Positions 31,867 to 43,009 of a stretch of DNA of 64,000 bases are shown here, piece by piece. The position numbers were made by a program, and so were the translations under genes. Source of the stretch: Chara braunii. Taxonomy: Eukaryota > Streptophyta > Charophyceae > Charales > Characeae. Below the pieces are notes generated by a model. The model was not told where the DNA came from and ran no database searches. It saw nothing but the letters and a program-made list of their open reading frames with translations. The first letter of the stretch is position 1. Every line of letters starts with the position of its first letter. The stretch lies in NCBI GenBank assembly GCA_003427395.1, contig BFEA01000059.1:2472636-2536635 (forward strand), written 5' to 3'.

Positions 31867-32211
31867 ATGATGAAGAAGAGAATCACATACAAAAATGACA
31901 AAATCGTGGAGACGATCGATCCCAGAGGCCCAGACGATTTGCATAGCGTTGTTCAAGAGGAGGTAGAAGACGAACAGGAGTATGCCATATCAGAAAAGAC
32001 GGACAGAGAGGAAGACAAGGCAACACAAGACAAGGGAGCTTACAGTGAAACTTCGAGTGGAGGTTCTTATGATGCAGACGAGAGCGGTAAAGAGGAACAG
32101 AGGAGTTGCGACAGCACACAGCAAGACGAGGATAAAGAAGAGGCAGATGAAGACGAGAGGGGGGCAGATGAGAGAGAGGTGTCACAATTTCCTAAGAGAA
32201 CGAGATGGTGA
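31867..32211 (+). CDS. Unrecognised acidic ORF (114 aa)
   Basis: Starts MMKKRITYKNDKIVETID, then is strongly acidic and Ser-rich (SVVQEEVEDEQEYAISEKTD, DKEEADEDERGADE), ending basic (PKRTRW). Composition suggests a nuclear, disordered protein, but no domain is recognised. Two more frames follow on the same strand (32467-32802, 32843-33226), so it may be one exon or piece of a larger gene. Low-complexity frames also arise by chance. Confidence 0.35.
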   Translation: MMKKRITYKNDKIVETIDPRGPDDLHSVVQEEVEDEQEYAISEKTDREEDKATQDKGAYSETSSGGSYDADESGKEEQRSCDSTQQDEDKEEADEDERGADEREVSQFPKRTRW

Positions 32212-32466
32212 AACGAAAAGAAATACAACAGGGAGGGAAGTGCATGTGACACGCCCTCAAATGACACACAACTAGACTAACTGCAGAAGAAGCAAACTCT
32301 ACCAGTGTTGCTCCCCATCGAGAAGGTCATAGTGACAAGCCAAAAAATATGTTGGCGTATCGACGGTGCAAAAAAGATGTTGTACTTTTTCAACTGAAAT
32401 GTCGATTTAACACGTACCAAACCAGAAATAATATTTTGGCTTCTTAATATTATTTTTTATGTTTTA

Positions 32467-32802
32467 ATGTCCTTTTCACCAGATGCCACGATTTTGCAAA
32501 GAAAAACATGCGCAATCGGAAAAGGAAAGCAAAAGCCCGACCAACAAAGTGGCGCGTTCACAAAGAAAATGAAGGACGGAGTATTCCGTTCAGTCGCAAA
32601 AGCCTTTGCATTTTCCACTGCAAAGGATGCAACATTGTACCCAAAGGAGGATAAATTTTTCACAGTGTTGCAAGTAAGAACAAAATTAATAGAGGAAAAC
32701 ACGGAGGAAGAACTGCGATCACACGAAGTGGAGAGCGGGATCCGAGCAGTGATAGAGGAATGCAACAGGATGATGACAACAGTGCATGAAGAGATCACAT
32801 GA
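32467..32802 (+). CDS. Unrecognised ORF, possible exon (111 aa)
   Basis: The residue mix looks coding: GKGKQKPDQQSGAFTKKMKD, VFRSVAKAFAFSTAKDAT, KFFTVLQVRTKLIEENTEEE. A strong 3' splice-site-like sequence (pyrimidine tract then CACCAG, ending 32481) lies inside the frame start, so the real exon may begin at 32482 rather than at the ATG. It ends at TGA 32800-32802, after which the same frame reads LKHLFWACPI. No family recognised. Confidence 0.4.
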   Translation: MSFSPDATILQRKTCAIGKGKQKPDQQSGAFTKKMKDGVFRSVAKAFAFSTAKDATLYPKEDKFFTVLQVRTKLIEENTEEELRSHEVESGIRAVIEECNRMMTTVHEEIT

Positions 32803-32842
32803 CAACTAAAACATTTGTTTTGGGCTTGTCCGATCATGACAA

Positions 32843-33226
32843 ATGGATCACCAACTCTCTATTCACAATAAGATGCGAGCAGAGATGAAAATGGATAAAA
32901 CATGGAAACGGGGCACCAACAATCTTTGTGTCGCACCTGCGTTCAAGACAACACTCACTAAGGTTTTTCAGATGAGGAGGGACGACACGAACCTCGGCGT
33001 GAAGTTCCAGCAACTTGCTTTTGTAAAAATGGTTCTTCAATGTGAAATCGAGCAGACTTCGAAGATCAGTAGAGCACAAAAATTAGCATGTATAAAGCAA
33101 GACATCGCTTCATTAGTCTGCAGCCTCGACACAATCATGAGTTTTTCGATCTTCAAGTTGGACCGCGATGTATCTATTTCTGACAAAGCAGTTGCATTAT
33201 TTCGGGTTGGTCTACTTTCTGTCTAG
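32843..33226 (+). CDS. Unrecognised ORF, possible exon (127 aa)
   Basis: Reads MRAEMKMDKTWKRGTNNLCV, TTLTKVFQMRRDDTNLGVKF, KMVLQCEIEQTSKISRAQKL, ACIKQDIASLVCSLDTIMSF. Mixed hydrophobic and charged residues give helix-like spacing, unlike a shadow frame. It is shifted by +1 against the previous frame, so joining them would need a frameshift or an intron. An acceptor-like TATTACAG follows at 33250-33257. Function unknown. Confidence 0.4.
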   Translation: MDHQLSIHNKMRAEMKMDKTWKRGTNNLCVAPAFKTTLTKVFQMRRDDTNLGVKFQQLAFVKMVLQCEIEQTSKISRAQKLACIKQDIASLVCSLDTIMSFSIFKLDRDVSISDKAVALFRVGLLSV

Positions 33227-33516
33227 AGGAGTATGGTAAATAACATAACTATTACAGATGACGATTTCGACTTGGAGTTCGTTTTACCACGATTTCCACT
33301 TGGAGTTAATTTTTCCAACTCGTGAGAGAGGCAAAAACGGGGAAAGAGATAGAGAAAGTAATGTGCTAGGCCTTGAACAGTGGGCGGGGGAGGCGAGTGG
33401 AAGACAGTGGTGCAAATTAAAAGCTTCACAACAAAATTTGCCCGCAAGAGTTACAAGAGGTCACTATCATCACATGCTATCAAGAGACGGAGAGAAAAAA
33501 GGGAAGAGATATAGGA

Positions 33517-33757
33517 AGACAGACAGACAGACAGACAGACAGTAGACAGACAAACAAACAAACAGACAAACAGACGGACAGACGGACCGACAGACGGACC
33601 GACGGACAGACGGACGGACAGACGGACGGACGGACGGACGGACGGACGGACGGACGGACGGACGGACGGACGGACGGACGGACGGACGGACGGATGGACG
33701 GACAGACGGACAGGCCGACCGACCGACAGACAGACAGACAGACAGACAGACCTACAA
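33517..33757. repeat. Long (GACA)n/(GGAC)n microsatellite
   Basis: Tetranucleotide array changing from GACA through AAAC to GGAC and back to GACA over 240 bp. Confidence 0.97.
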
Positions 33758-34317
33758 ACAGAGATAATGACTAAGAAGTACTATACTCGAAAAATGAGTG
33801 TACAAGATGTGTTGCGTTATTTATGATACAATATTGTCAAAGCGGTTGTGTAAAAATCATTGTCTTATTAAAGAGTGAGCGATAATGCAATATTTTAACA
33901 CCGTGATGTATAAAAACCTCGCATTTTGCACAGAAAAAAGTTTGCCGAATAAAACTTGACGGTCTATGTTTGCAACTACTTCAGCGCAATGATCGACTTA
34001 GACAACTACGTACACTAAAAACTTGAAAACATCTGTCTGATAAACATGACCCACAACTTGCAAATGTTATTAATTGTTGTTGGTGCAAGGTTCGCTATTG
34101 CATGCCACTTCATATATCGGACTGACATGTCGAAGAAATTGTGTTATGCATTAGTGAACCCTTCTTGTGGCGAAACAGCAAACCATATTTTTAAGGCTCT
34201 CGCGTGTTATCCATTCGTGGAATGAAGTACCAGAAACTATAAGAGGAAAAAATAAACGTTGGTTTCTACATGTCACTTCATAAACATGCCGCATTCTTCC
34301 CTCTCCTTCTCTATATC
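33758..34317. other. AT-rich non-coding stretch
   Basis: No gene recognised. Confidence 0.4.
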
Positions 34318-34382
34318 NNNNNNNNNNNNNNNNNNNNNNNNNNNNNNNNNNNNNNNNNNNNNNNNNNNNNNNNNNNNNNNNN
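34318..34382. other. Assembly gap (65 N)
   Basis: Run of N followed by a run of 10 C. Confidence 0.99.
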
Positions 34383-35120
34383 CCCCCCCCCCACTCTTCC
34401 TCGCCATGTTTTTCGATAACATCATCAAACAGAACCTACAAAATATTCAGTGTTTATTATATTTCAGGAATAAACAAAGACTCAAAGATTGAGAAACACG
34501 GATGTACAATATATCATGGTGCAGTTGCGGATAGAGGTGAGTTTTCGTAGGTTTTGTAATTTTTGTACTGCGACGTTGCCTCCCTCCTTCTGCAAGTCAC
34601 AATTGGTGTGAAAATACCTTGTATTTATCATACTTTCGTACACGTACAATGACCCTACATGTCGTGACCTGCTCAATGACAAGGATCAGCCAGATCCTCA
34701 TCCTGCCATAATGATGTTTGTTGTTTTGCCATAATGATGTTTGTTATTTTGTCGCATTCTCTCATCAGCAACAGATAAAATTGTTGTACTCACATGGGAA
34801 GAAACCACACCACTGTACGACCCGAGCGTCGAAAATTGATTTTTTTTCCCAACAAGAAATGCAATGTTCAACAGTTGGTCAACACACTTCCAACAACTTT
34901 TCAACATGTTTTCAACAAATGGATCAACTGTTAAACGCAGACATTTACACGGGCTGGAGCAGGAGTGGCTGTACAATTATGGGCATAAACATGCAATTGC
35001 AAGGAAAACAAGCAACAATGAGATGACAATTCCAGTTCACACCATCACATTGAAAGCCAGATAGTCACAGTGTCCAGAGAGCAGCATTGCACCAATAATA
35101 CACCAATGGAAGTTCGTAGC
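34383..35120. other. Non-coding stretch, nothing recognised
   Basis: Contains a short duplication (CATAATGATGTTTGTT at 34710 and 34731) and several CAACA words near 34870-34925. No gene. Confidence 0.4.
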
Positions 35121-35910
35121 ACTGAAAACCAATGTTCATGGAGAGCAAACTCTCTCCCTTCAACACAAGAGTCCAGTTCCTTCACACTCACGCGTGGCGC
35201 TCAGCGCCCAACCTGCTCCTACACAGCTACGACAGGCTACGAAAAGACAATGCCACTGTTGACATGCAGCCCGAAGTAAGATGTCGCCCATGCAGACTAT
35301 CGCCAATACAAGGTATGTGCCCTCACATCATCATCATCATCATCATCATCCTTCACTCATCCCCTGACTACACCACACCTGTCCTCTCTTTGACNCGAAG
35401 ACCACCCCTGCGCTTCACTGTAGTCCAAGCCCACCAGCTATGGTGGCTGGGCTATGGCGCTGCCCTCAGCAGCGCCCTCCTCCTCTGCACGACCACACGT
35501 GCTGCACCTCGCCTCAGCGCTAGCAGCAACCTTCGAGCATGAGCTCCAGCAGTGCTGCCGCCCAACATGCGAGTGCCTGAATGAGGCAGGCTGGGCCGAG
35601 CTCTTTCCTTTATGGTAAGAGTTGGCCTGCTCACGCAGCCTGGCTGCCCTGGCCTGGGCCCAGAAGCTTCCGGAAGGCCCCAGGAGGCTGCCTGGATGCA
35701 GCAGCTATTGGGCTGCTGGGCCTCGTTCGATTGGGCGCCCAACTGTCTCTGTATGAGGCTGCGAATCATGCCCAGGGCCTGCATTCTCTGGAAAGGCCTA
35801 CCGGGCCTGCATTCTCTGGAAAGGCCCGGTAGGCCGTGGAAATGTCTTTGTTGCTCGGCCTGTGTTTCTTTCAACCAACTGGCGCGTCGCAACTGCCTGA
35901 ACCCCAAATA
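35121..35910 (+). repeat. Dispersed GGCCTG-rich repeat, copy B
   Basis: Partner of 23886-24520. Contains a CAT microsatellite (35329-35350), an N at 35395, and an inner inverted word AGGCCTACCGGGCC / GGCCCGGTAGGCC around 35797-35835 with CTGCATTCTCTGGAAAGGCC repeated twice. Confidence 0.6.
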
Positions 35911-36810
35911 TGAAATTGACAGTCGCGGGCCTCTTGCACAAAGCCAGGCCCGCCTTCACTTAGGGCGGGCACCTCCGCCTTCACTTAGGGTGGGTAACGC
36001 TGCAAACAGGGCCCCATAGGCCTACCGAGGACCCTGATCCTCGCACAATCTCTGTTTCTGCAAAAAAAAAATTTCGAGCACGAAAAGTGGCCGAACTCGG
36101 TGTCCTAAAGATTTCATAAAAATATGATGACCGTGGGAGCCAACCTTGTGGCTGGCTGTGAGTGACGATCGGATATCGACTTCATGGCTGGAGGCAACCG
36201 TGGTATGAGCATTTTCTGAAACCAACCAGTGCACAGAAGATTCAGCGCAACTATTCCACTTCTAAATTTACTTGAGGACCTAATTTTCTGATCCGACAGT
36301 GTGTAATTTAGGCACACTTTTGTTGAGAAACGCTGATCCCACCACTTTCCGAAATCAGAGGGTATGGCTCTTTGTTGGGAGTACGTGCCGCGTAAGCCGT
36401 GATGGACGGCCCAATGGTGGTACACAAAATGGAAAGGTTGAGGACCCCTACCCCTACAGAGAGAGCTGCCGTTAAAATTAGTCGCCCTATTCGATGTCCG
36501 CCCTTGGTCAGCCGGTACATCTGTGGAGCAGAGGACTGTGCGAGGCGCGTGGCCAGCGGTACTGGATCCGTGACGTTATAGGGCCCCAGCGCTGTTCCAT
36601 GGTCTTGCGAGTTATGGCGTGCCAGTTGCCGTTGGTGGAAAAGAGTAATCGTTTTCGAGCAAATTAGCGCCCGACTTTTCTCATGAAAGGCTGGAGCCCT
36701 CCCAACAATGTCACGCAGGAGTTAAACAAAAAGAAAACAAGAGAACTTGGGAACGCTGCAAAGGCAATCTTGTGAACCCTTGAGACGGACGCGGTTTCAT
36801 GGCCCCTTCG
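35911..36810. other. Non-coding stretch, nothing recognised
   Basis: CCGCCTTCACTTAGGGYGGG occurs twice (35950, 35977). No gene. Confidence 0.4.
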
Positions 36811-37049
36811 CCGCTCTAGCCAGGTGCGCCAGCCGTACCTCCTGTGGTCCCCTATGATATGACAGATTCTCACATGGCACAACCTACCTTTCGTAAGGGG
36901 TTGTTATCATCCTTACGGGCGTATATCTACTGAGCTACTGACCCACATACGAAAGCTTTTACAAGCAGGCGTAGAGATTAACTGAGGGCGTTTTTGCTCG
37001 TGCCTGTAGTGTAGGTACGTGCGGTTAAGACACCAATTGAACCCGGACG
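36811..37049 (-). mobile_element. SINE-like repeat, copy 2
   Basis: Minus strand: TAGCTCAGTAGAT (36925-36937) fits the tRNA A box better than the other copies do, and GATAACAACCCC follows as a weak B box (36898-36909). Alignment with copy 3 continues further right to about 37290 (shared AACATCAG...GTCTTAACC / GTTTTAACC). Confidence 0.55.
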
Positions 37050-37603
37050 TTGTTTGCTCCCTGAAGCGCTGATCACAGAGCGTATGTCAGTTATCAAGTG
37101 TGAAACCCACAAGTATCTTATTCCCTAAGATGCGAAACTCTAAAAAAAAATATAAAAAATTATCATAATCAAATATATTTATACGAAGATTAGTTGACCA
37201 TTAGTTGATAGGAAAATATATCTGCATCCAAAATGAGTAAAAACAATAATTGAAAGCACCAACATCAGATGATAGAGCTACCGTCTTAACCCCAAAAAAA
37301 GGTACGTACCTTGTATTCTAGTTAACTTCGAAAAATGGGTTCTAAGAAATTGCTGTTGAATTTTTGAGTAAAAGGTACCCTCGAATACAAGGTGCGTACC
37401 TTGTATTCGGATACAAGGTACCTACCTTGTATTCGAGGTGTGCCTTGTAACCTGCGTTGCACGCCGTTCGCGTTCGCCGGCGAACGCGAACATGTTCGCC
37501 CGAACGTGTTCATGCAGGCGCGAACTTTTTTTTTTTTTTTTTTTTTTTCTAGGGGCCGGGGGGCATAGGCCTGTGTCCCTAACACCCCCCCTGCTCTAAG
37601 AGT

Positions 37604-37604
<1 letters not shown>

Positions 37605-37665
<61 letters not shown>

Positions 37666-37670
37666 TGTGC
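37605..37670. repeat. GT dinucleotide microsatellite
   Basis: About 30 TG units, inside the hAT-like element. Confidence 0.95.
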
Positions 37671-37687
37671 CCCCGTCTGGGCGTCGC

Positions 37688-37870
37688 CGTGATTGCAGTT
37701 GGATACACTTTTTCGACTATTGCCCTCAGGGCCGTGATTGCAGTTGGATACACTTTTTGGAGTACTGCCCTCAGGGCCGTGATTGCAGTTGGATGCACTT
37801 TATGTGTGTGTGCCCCCGTCTTTGACCGTGATTGCAGTTGGATACACTTTATGGAGTACTGCCCTCAGGG
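37688..37870. repeat. Tandem repeat: CCGTGATTGCAGTTGGATAC
   Basis: Copies begin near 37688, 37734, 37781 and 37826, each followed by ACTTTWTGGAGTACTGCCCT where complete. A fifth copy lies at about 38141, beyond the nested palindrome. Confidence 0.88.
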
Positions 37871-38036
37871 CCTCGCCGCACGACACATGAAACGAAAATT
37901 AAGTGAGTGCATCTGCCCACGAAAGATGGAAAAATACACTCGTTACTATGTATAGCAAACAGACGAACCTAGCCATTTTCTGCCGAAAGATGCATTCATT
38001 TCGTTTTTCGTTTCGTGCGTCGTGCGGCGACGCCCT
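37867..38036. mobile_element. 170-bp foldback nested in the hAT-like element
   Basis: AGGGCCTCGCCGCACGAC at the left pairs with GTCGTGCGGCGACGCCCT at the right (one mismatch). Pairing extends inward through ATGAAACGAAAAT and GAGTGCATC for about 45 bp per arm. Confidence 0.8.
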
Positions 38037-38495
38037 AAGTGAAGGCACTTTGGCAGAACGAGGCACACAGGGAGCACGACTGTCAGACTCACCAAATAAG
38101 AATAAAAAACAAAAAAAAACAAAAAAGAAAACAAGCTTTGACCGTGATTGCAGTTGGATACACTTTTTGGAGTACTGCCCTCAGTGAGGGTACTTTGGCA
38201 GAACGAGGAACACGGGCAGCCAGGATCGTTTGAGTATGACCTCCGTGACGTCCTTCCACGACATCAGGTAGGAAAGTCCACGACACACACACACACACAC
38301 GAGCGCTCCCCAGGCCCTTCCAACGCCCTGCTGGCGACCAGTACCAGCCCAGACGAACCCCGTTCGCAAGCGCTGAAAACACGTTCTCGTGAACGTGTTC
38401 TCGACCAGTTCGCACGAATGGGAGAAGATGTTCGCCCGAACGGGAAGGGCCGCGAACACGTTCGCCGTGCTACGCAGCTTGTAACTATCACGTAA

Positions 38496-38560
38496 CCTTT
38501 TTTTTTTTTTTTTTTTTTCTCTCTCACACGCACACACACACATACACACACACACTCAAA
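38496..38560. repeat. T tract and CA-rich microsatellite
   Basis: 22 T then CT/CACACA repeats, just outside the hAT-like element's right duplication. Confidence 0.9.
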
Positions 38561-38861
38561 GCACACGTAGCGTTGGAATGCATGCTGGATCGTCAGCACG
38601 TAGCGCAGTTAATTTGTTTTGTTTTAAAAAAAAGAAAAAGAGAAAAAAACTTATGCTGTAGCCCCGTCCTGGTACTGGTCGACGGTGCTCTGTTCCTGAT
38701 ATTATTACTAATATTATCTATGCACTTTTTTCCCACTTACCTTAGGAAAGTTGCACCCTAAAATTCATTCTACAAGGAACCTACCTTGTATTCGAATACA
38801 AGGTACCATGTACCTTGCATTTGCATATAAGGTACGTACCTTGTTTGAGTTAAGACGGTAG

Positions 38862-39456
38862 TAACACAAAATCAAAATCAACCATTTCGGGTAGAACTCT
38901 ATAAATAAATTACTCTATTGAACTGTCAATGGGAAGTTGGTCGTGGCAATAACCTCGGTGTAGGCGATAAAGTAGTCAGTCTGTGTCAGTTTTGACTTGA
39001 TGAGATGTGCTGCCAAAGTCATGCATGCCCCCGTACCTTCGACCTTAGATTGGGCACGGACACACCCACTTTCATATATTTTAGTTTTTTTTTTTTTTTT
39101 TTAATGACAGGCTACTTTGCAGGTGATTCTTAAACCATCACTATCCCCGCCGTTTGAAATTAGGAGGAACCGGTAGCACACGTCCATAAGGGTTACCGGT
39201 AACACGATGGGGAAACTCGCAGAGTGAGAAAATTGGAAATTAAAAAATGCATGAAATTGGTCCCGCAATTTATTTCGCGGTTAAAATGATTTTTTTAATC
39301 ACCAGTACTTGGCACAGGTAGCGGCCGCAAAAAAAAAGAGTAGAAACATTTTTAGTCGAATGAATTTTGGCGCTCCTGTAGTAACCTTTACGTTTTTTTA
39401 AATCTTGGCCCGGACATGACTCTAGGAAGTATTGATGATTTAACATATTTTTCTTC
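38862..39456. other. Non-coding stretch, nothing recognised
   Basis: AT-rich with a T tract near 39084-39101. No gene. Confidence 0.4.
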
Positions 39457-39940
39457 GAAAAATCAGGATGAAATCTGCATACCCTCCAATTTTCAAACTT
39501 TTTGGAGTATTGTATTAGATAGGAGAAATCGTTGAAGTTGAGGTACTTTTTTCCGTTGACCGACACGAGATAGAGCAACAAAATGCAGCAAAAATGAAAT
39601 ATAGGACGAATTGGCACCACATTCATTTCACAATCTTAAATAAATTTTAAAACTTTTAAATATTTTGTGCGGAAAAATCACGATCAAATCTACAGGCCCT
39701 TCAATTTGCAGAGTTCCTGATTCATCCTTCTTATTGTAAAAAATCGCGGAAGTTTGGATACTTTTCTTGTTGGCCAACACGTGCCAAAATTACAGAAACG
39801 AAAAATGCAATGAAACGGCGTGACATTTATTTTTATTTTTTTTATATTTTTTTTGGAAAGATCACAACATAATCTAGAGGATCTCATTTTTTCATATTTT
39901 TCTTTAATTCTTCTGAGTGAGAAAAATTGCTAAAGTTGAC
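39457..39940. repeat. Three diverged tandem units (GAAAAATCACGATC family)
   Basis: Units start near 39457, 39672 and 39856. Each contains a GAWAATCAxGAT-type start, a CAATTT(T/G)CA-type middle and a (T/A)AAATCG/AAAATTG(C)...AAGTT word. A single further unit is at 56681-56790, so it is a dispersed family. Confidence 0.65.
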
Positions 39941-42050
39941 GCTTCAAAATCCTTTGACCAAGCCTGCCTGCACCTGCCGGTCGCCGTCCCATGTAAGAAT
40001 CCAGTTCGTAAGGCTAGGAAAATTGAATTTAGGCCAGCGGGGGTAGTGGTGGTTTAATTAGGTGCATTACTCGAAGTGATGCATGTCCCACCCTTTGGAA
40101 AGTGGTCTGAGGCACAAAGCTCGGATTTTAGAAGTTAGACCATCTCCATCGAATCAGAAAGTAACCCTTGTAGAGCGGTCTTCCTTGGGTTGATAACAGG
40201 GCCGACTCTTAAACCAACGAACCTTCGCCCCATATGCTTTCTAGAGAGAGAATCTGTCTACCGTGAGTAAATTTTAATTGTTCTCATTTTTCCTAAGCTC
40301 AAGGTAACGTAGACAAAATAAGTCAAAAGAGATGAAGGACGAGAACCATTTGGACAGATATAGACAGATGAGGTTATTCGGGATAGAACGGGCACACCTC
40401 ATGAAAATGTTAGGTCTATTGGAATTTATCTTCTTTATTTGAATCAAATTCTTTTAGAACGTCCGTTGAATTAACACTTTCAAAAATACAAATATTTTAA
40501 ACAGGCAGACATGTGATAGGTCGAAAAAAGACAATGCTTTTTCCTTTGTCCCAAATAGGCATAAACCAATCTCCTTTGCAAGCATCCTTCTACCTACTTG
40601 CTCAACAAGAAAAAAAAACAAGTTCACAAGAAACCAATGCAATCCGATACTTAACTCAGACCTCACATTTCACATGCATGACTCACAAACCCTTTCCTCT
40701 ATTTTTTTTTTGAATGTTCAAAATAAACCGAGTCGAAGAAAGTGTGAGTTCACACAGTTGTGAAGGGGAGTTTGATTCATTCAACTGACCTTGAGTGAAG
40801 TTGTACTGAACGTGTCTTAGCTCACCTAAGAAAGCCAAGTAGAAAGTAAGTGTCGCTGAAGGAAACCGCAGTCCTGAGGCAAGTCTTGGGCCACCCATTA
40901 GTCCCTATCCGTCCTTAACTTGCATGCCCCACATGCGGTACATCCAAGTGTGAAAATCACAAACCGCATGCGTCCAAAAAAATCCACCAGTCTCATGTCA
41001 GTGCCAATTGGTTTCAAGTGATCCCATATCATCCCACGTCATCAACCATTGCATTGGATGGTCTTGATTACCAAAACCGCTCACTTTGTGTGTTCCTAGA
41101 AAATAAAGGCGGTCCCGAATGTCGAAATCGCAGTGTCGTGATTCCAATGGTGACTACGTCCGTTACTCGCGTCCTAACTGGTACAACTAGCCGGTGTCAC
41201 GTGGTGAAAAAAATAAATAAATAGCGTGACGCATGCATCCCAGTTGATTCATGAGTGTTACACATCACAATCCACCATACCCACCACCAACTTGAAGCAT
41301 GCCCCGAGGCTGTCGATCGCACTCTGCCGCACTCCTAAAAAAAAACAGAAAAATATTACGCACCGTAGTTGAACACCACCCTAGAAGCCAAATCCCATGC
41401 GCGCACTATAGTCGGTCTCACCATGACCCTTTGCTCAAAAATGCAAATACCGCACCAGCGGCACGTCTCCGCCGTCGTTCCGTCGAACAGGCGATATTCG
41501 TCCACCGAAAAAATGCTATCGCCGTTGTACCGTAAAAACGGCAGCACCTCCGCTCCAGAATTTAGTACCACCAACGTGCCGAGATTTTCGGGCCATAACC
41601 CCACCATAAATAATGGTCACTGCCCTACCAAAATTATGACGACATGATAATCACGAGTTCAAATCTCGACATTCCCAAACCGGGGTGCAAAAAATACTCC
41701 GACTTTGACGATTTTTAATTAAGAACTGCTCATATAGAAAAAATTGAAAAACTTTATCGCGTGGCGTAGGTGCCCAACTACTCGTAAAAAAAATTAAGGT
41801 TTGGAAAAAACCATTTACACTATTAAAAAAATATTATTGCAAACTGCAAAATAGTAAAATACAGGTTTTCTCAAAATCTTGGTAATGTTTTTTCATTTTC
41901 TTTCTTTTTTATCTCCCCCTTTTCCTTTTTTCTTTTTTGTCCATAGGCTTAATGATGCCTTTTGGAATGTAGTGCCTTCAAGGCACAACAATGAACTATT
42001 GCAGAATAGAATTCAAATCCAAATGAATTCAGCGTGCGGTGGGCCTAAGT
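39941..42050. other. Long non-coding stretch, nothing recognised
   Basis: No domain in any frame. GAGTTCAAATCTC at 41659-41671 looks like a T-arm, but no tRNA can be folded around it. Confidence 0.4.
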
Positions 42051-42059
42051 GCAACTTCA

Positions 42060-42190
42060 CGAAAAATGACTCCTACCACAGTACTCACGAAATGTGTAAG
42101 ATGAAAGCGAATTTTCCCCTTACCCACGGGAAGATGCAGCGCTTTGTGAAGTCGCGAGGCTGCTGCTATTTCAAATGGTGGGGTGCAAAA
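42060..42190. mobile_element. Possible diverged relative of the GGGCCTCGCTCCACT MITE
   Basis: ACTCACGAAATGTG, GAATTTTCC and GGGAAGATGCA follow the order and spacing of ACTCTCGAAATGTG, GAATCTTCC and GGAAAGATGCA in the 1697-1818 copy. The ends are too diverged to place. Confidence 0.35.
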
Positions 42191-42232
42191 ACCCAGGAAA
42201 AAAAAAAACAATAACAAAAATTCCTAAAAAAA

Positions 42233-42322
42233 CTTGGTTGTTGGATCGGACTTCCGGGACCCCCCTGACCGTCCGGGATGTCCGACCGGACGTCGGATCG
42301 GACAGGGTATGTCCGACCTAAC

Positions 42323-42374
<52 letters not shown>

Positions 42375-42740
42375 NAAAAAAAAAAAAAAAAAAAACCTTT
42401 GAAAAAAATTATGCGGTTCCCAGTTTGCAGTAGGTGTATGCAACCAAAATTTTGGATCATCTGGGCCAGTATAATAAATAATAAAAATCTTCAAAGATTC
42501 TAATCCCCACCCAGCGCCCTCCCCGCCCCCCCCTCCCCGCCCCCCAATACCACCCTATCACCAAATGCTCAGAAAAATCTGAAAAGTTTTGTGGGGGGTC
42601 TCTAGGGCATGCGCAACACTGTGATTTGATTTTTTTTTTTTTTTTTTTTAGTGTCAAAAAACCGTCATTCGAAAATCCGAACGGCGGGGTTACCTGACGT
42701 TCGGTGGAGACGTACGGTCTCCGGACCATTGGTAACCTAG
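42233..42740. mobile_element. hAT-like element, 508 bp, with internal A tract
   Basis: Opens CTTGGTTGTTGGATCGGAC and closes, read backwards, CTAGGTTACCAATGGTCCGG, an imperfect inverted repeat. TAAAAAAA and TAAAAAAG flank it (42225-42232, 42741-42748), a likely 8-bp duplication, weakened by being A-rich. It has a GC-rich first 90 bp, then about 70 A with one N (42375), as in the 58-62 kb family. Confidence 0.6.
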
Positions 42741-43009
42741 TAAAAAAGGTCAGGTCTAATGCTCGTGAAAACGGGCGTTTGACATACCTGTTGGGAGTTC
42801 AACAAAAAAATTGTGACAATTTTTTTGACAGAATTACCAAATGTAGGCCTCATTTATAAACCTTTGGAATTGTGTTTATAAACTGTTTGACGAGGGGGGT
42901 GTCATGTGGTCCACCAGAAGTGAAGGAATTCAATTACATGCTAACCGAACATCAGGTGGGTCACAGCCCTTCGCTGACTAAGTTTCTTGCGGTTCTGCAG
43001 CCAACATTG
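42741..43009. other. Non-coding stretch
   Basis: No gene seen. Confidence 0.4.

Larger units (their letters stand above)
37452..38477. mobile_element. hAT-like element, 1026 bp, perfect 8-bp target duplication
   Basis: CTTGTAAC flanks both sides exactly (37444-37451 and 38478-38485). The ends pair CTGCGTTGCACGCCG with CGGCGTGCTACGCAG-type sequence (two or three mismatches), extended by GTTCGCG-rich DNA. No transposase is encoded, so it is non-autonomous. An 8-bp duplication is typical of hAT elements; the terminal bases are not the usual CA-G start, so the class is inferred. It sits inside the 37278-38861 structure and holds a T tract (37527-37548), a GT run, tandem repeats and a nested palindrome. 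Confidence 0.82.
37278..38861. mobile_element. Inverted-repeat structure (CTACCGTCTTAAC) enclosing a hAT-like element
   Basis: CTACCGTCTTAAC (37278-37290) and GTTAAGACGGTAG (38849-38861) are exact complements. Inside both ends are several copies of GGTACGTACC and ACCTTGTATTCGAATACAAG-type palindromes (37310-37440, 38776-38840). Counting TA as the flank would give a mariner-like 2-bp duplication. However, GTTAAGAC also heads the SINE-like repeat, so this may be two facing repeats rather than one transposon. Confidence 0.5.

Noticed and set aside
37605-37955. Cys/Val-repeat protein
   Set aside because: Translation of a GT microsatellite.
41640-41690. tRNA gene around GAGTTCAAATCTC
   Set aside because: Only a T-arm-like piece; no acceptor, D or anticodon arms can be folded around it.
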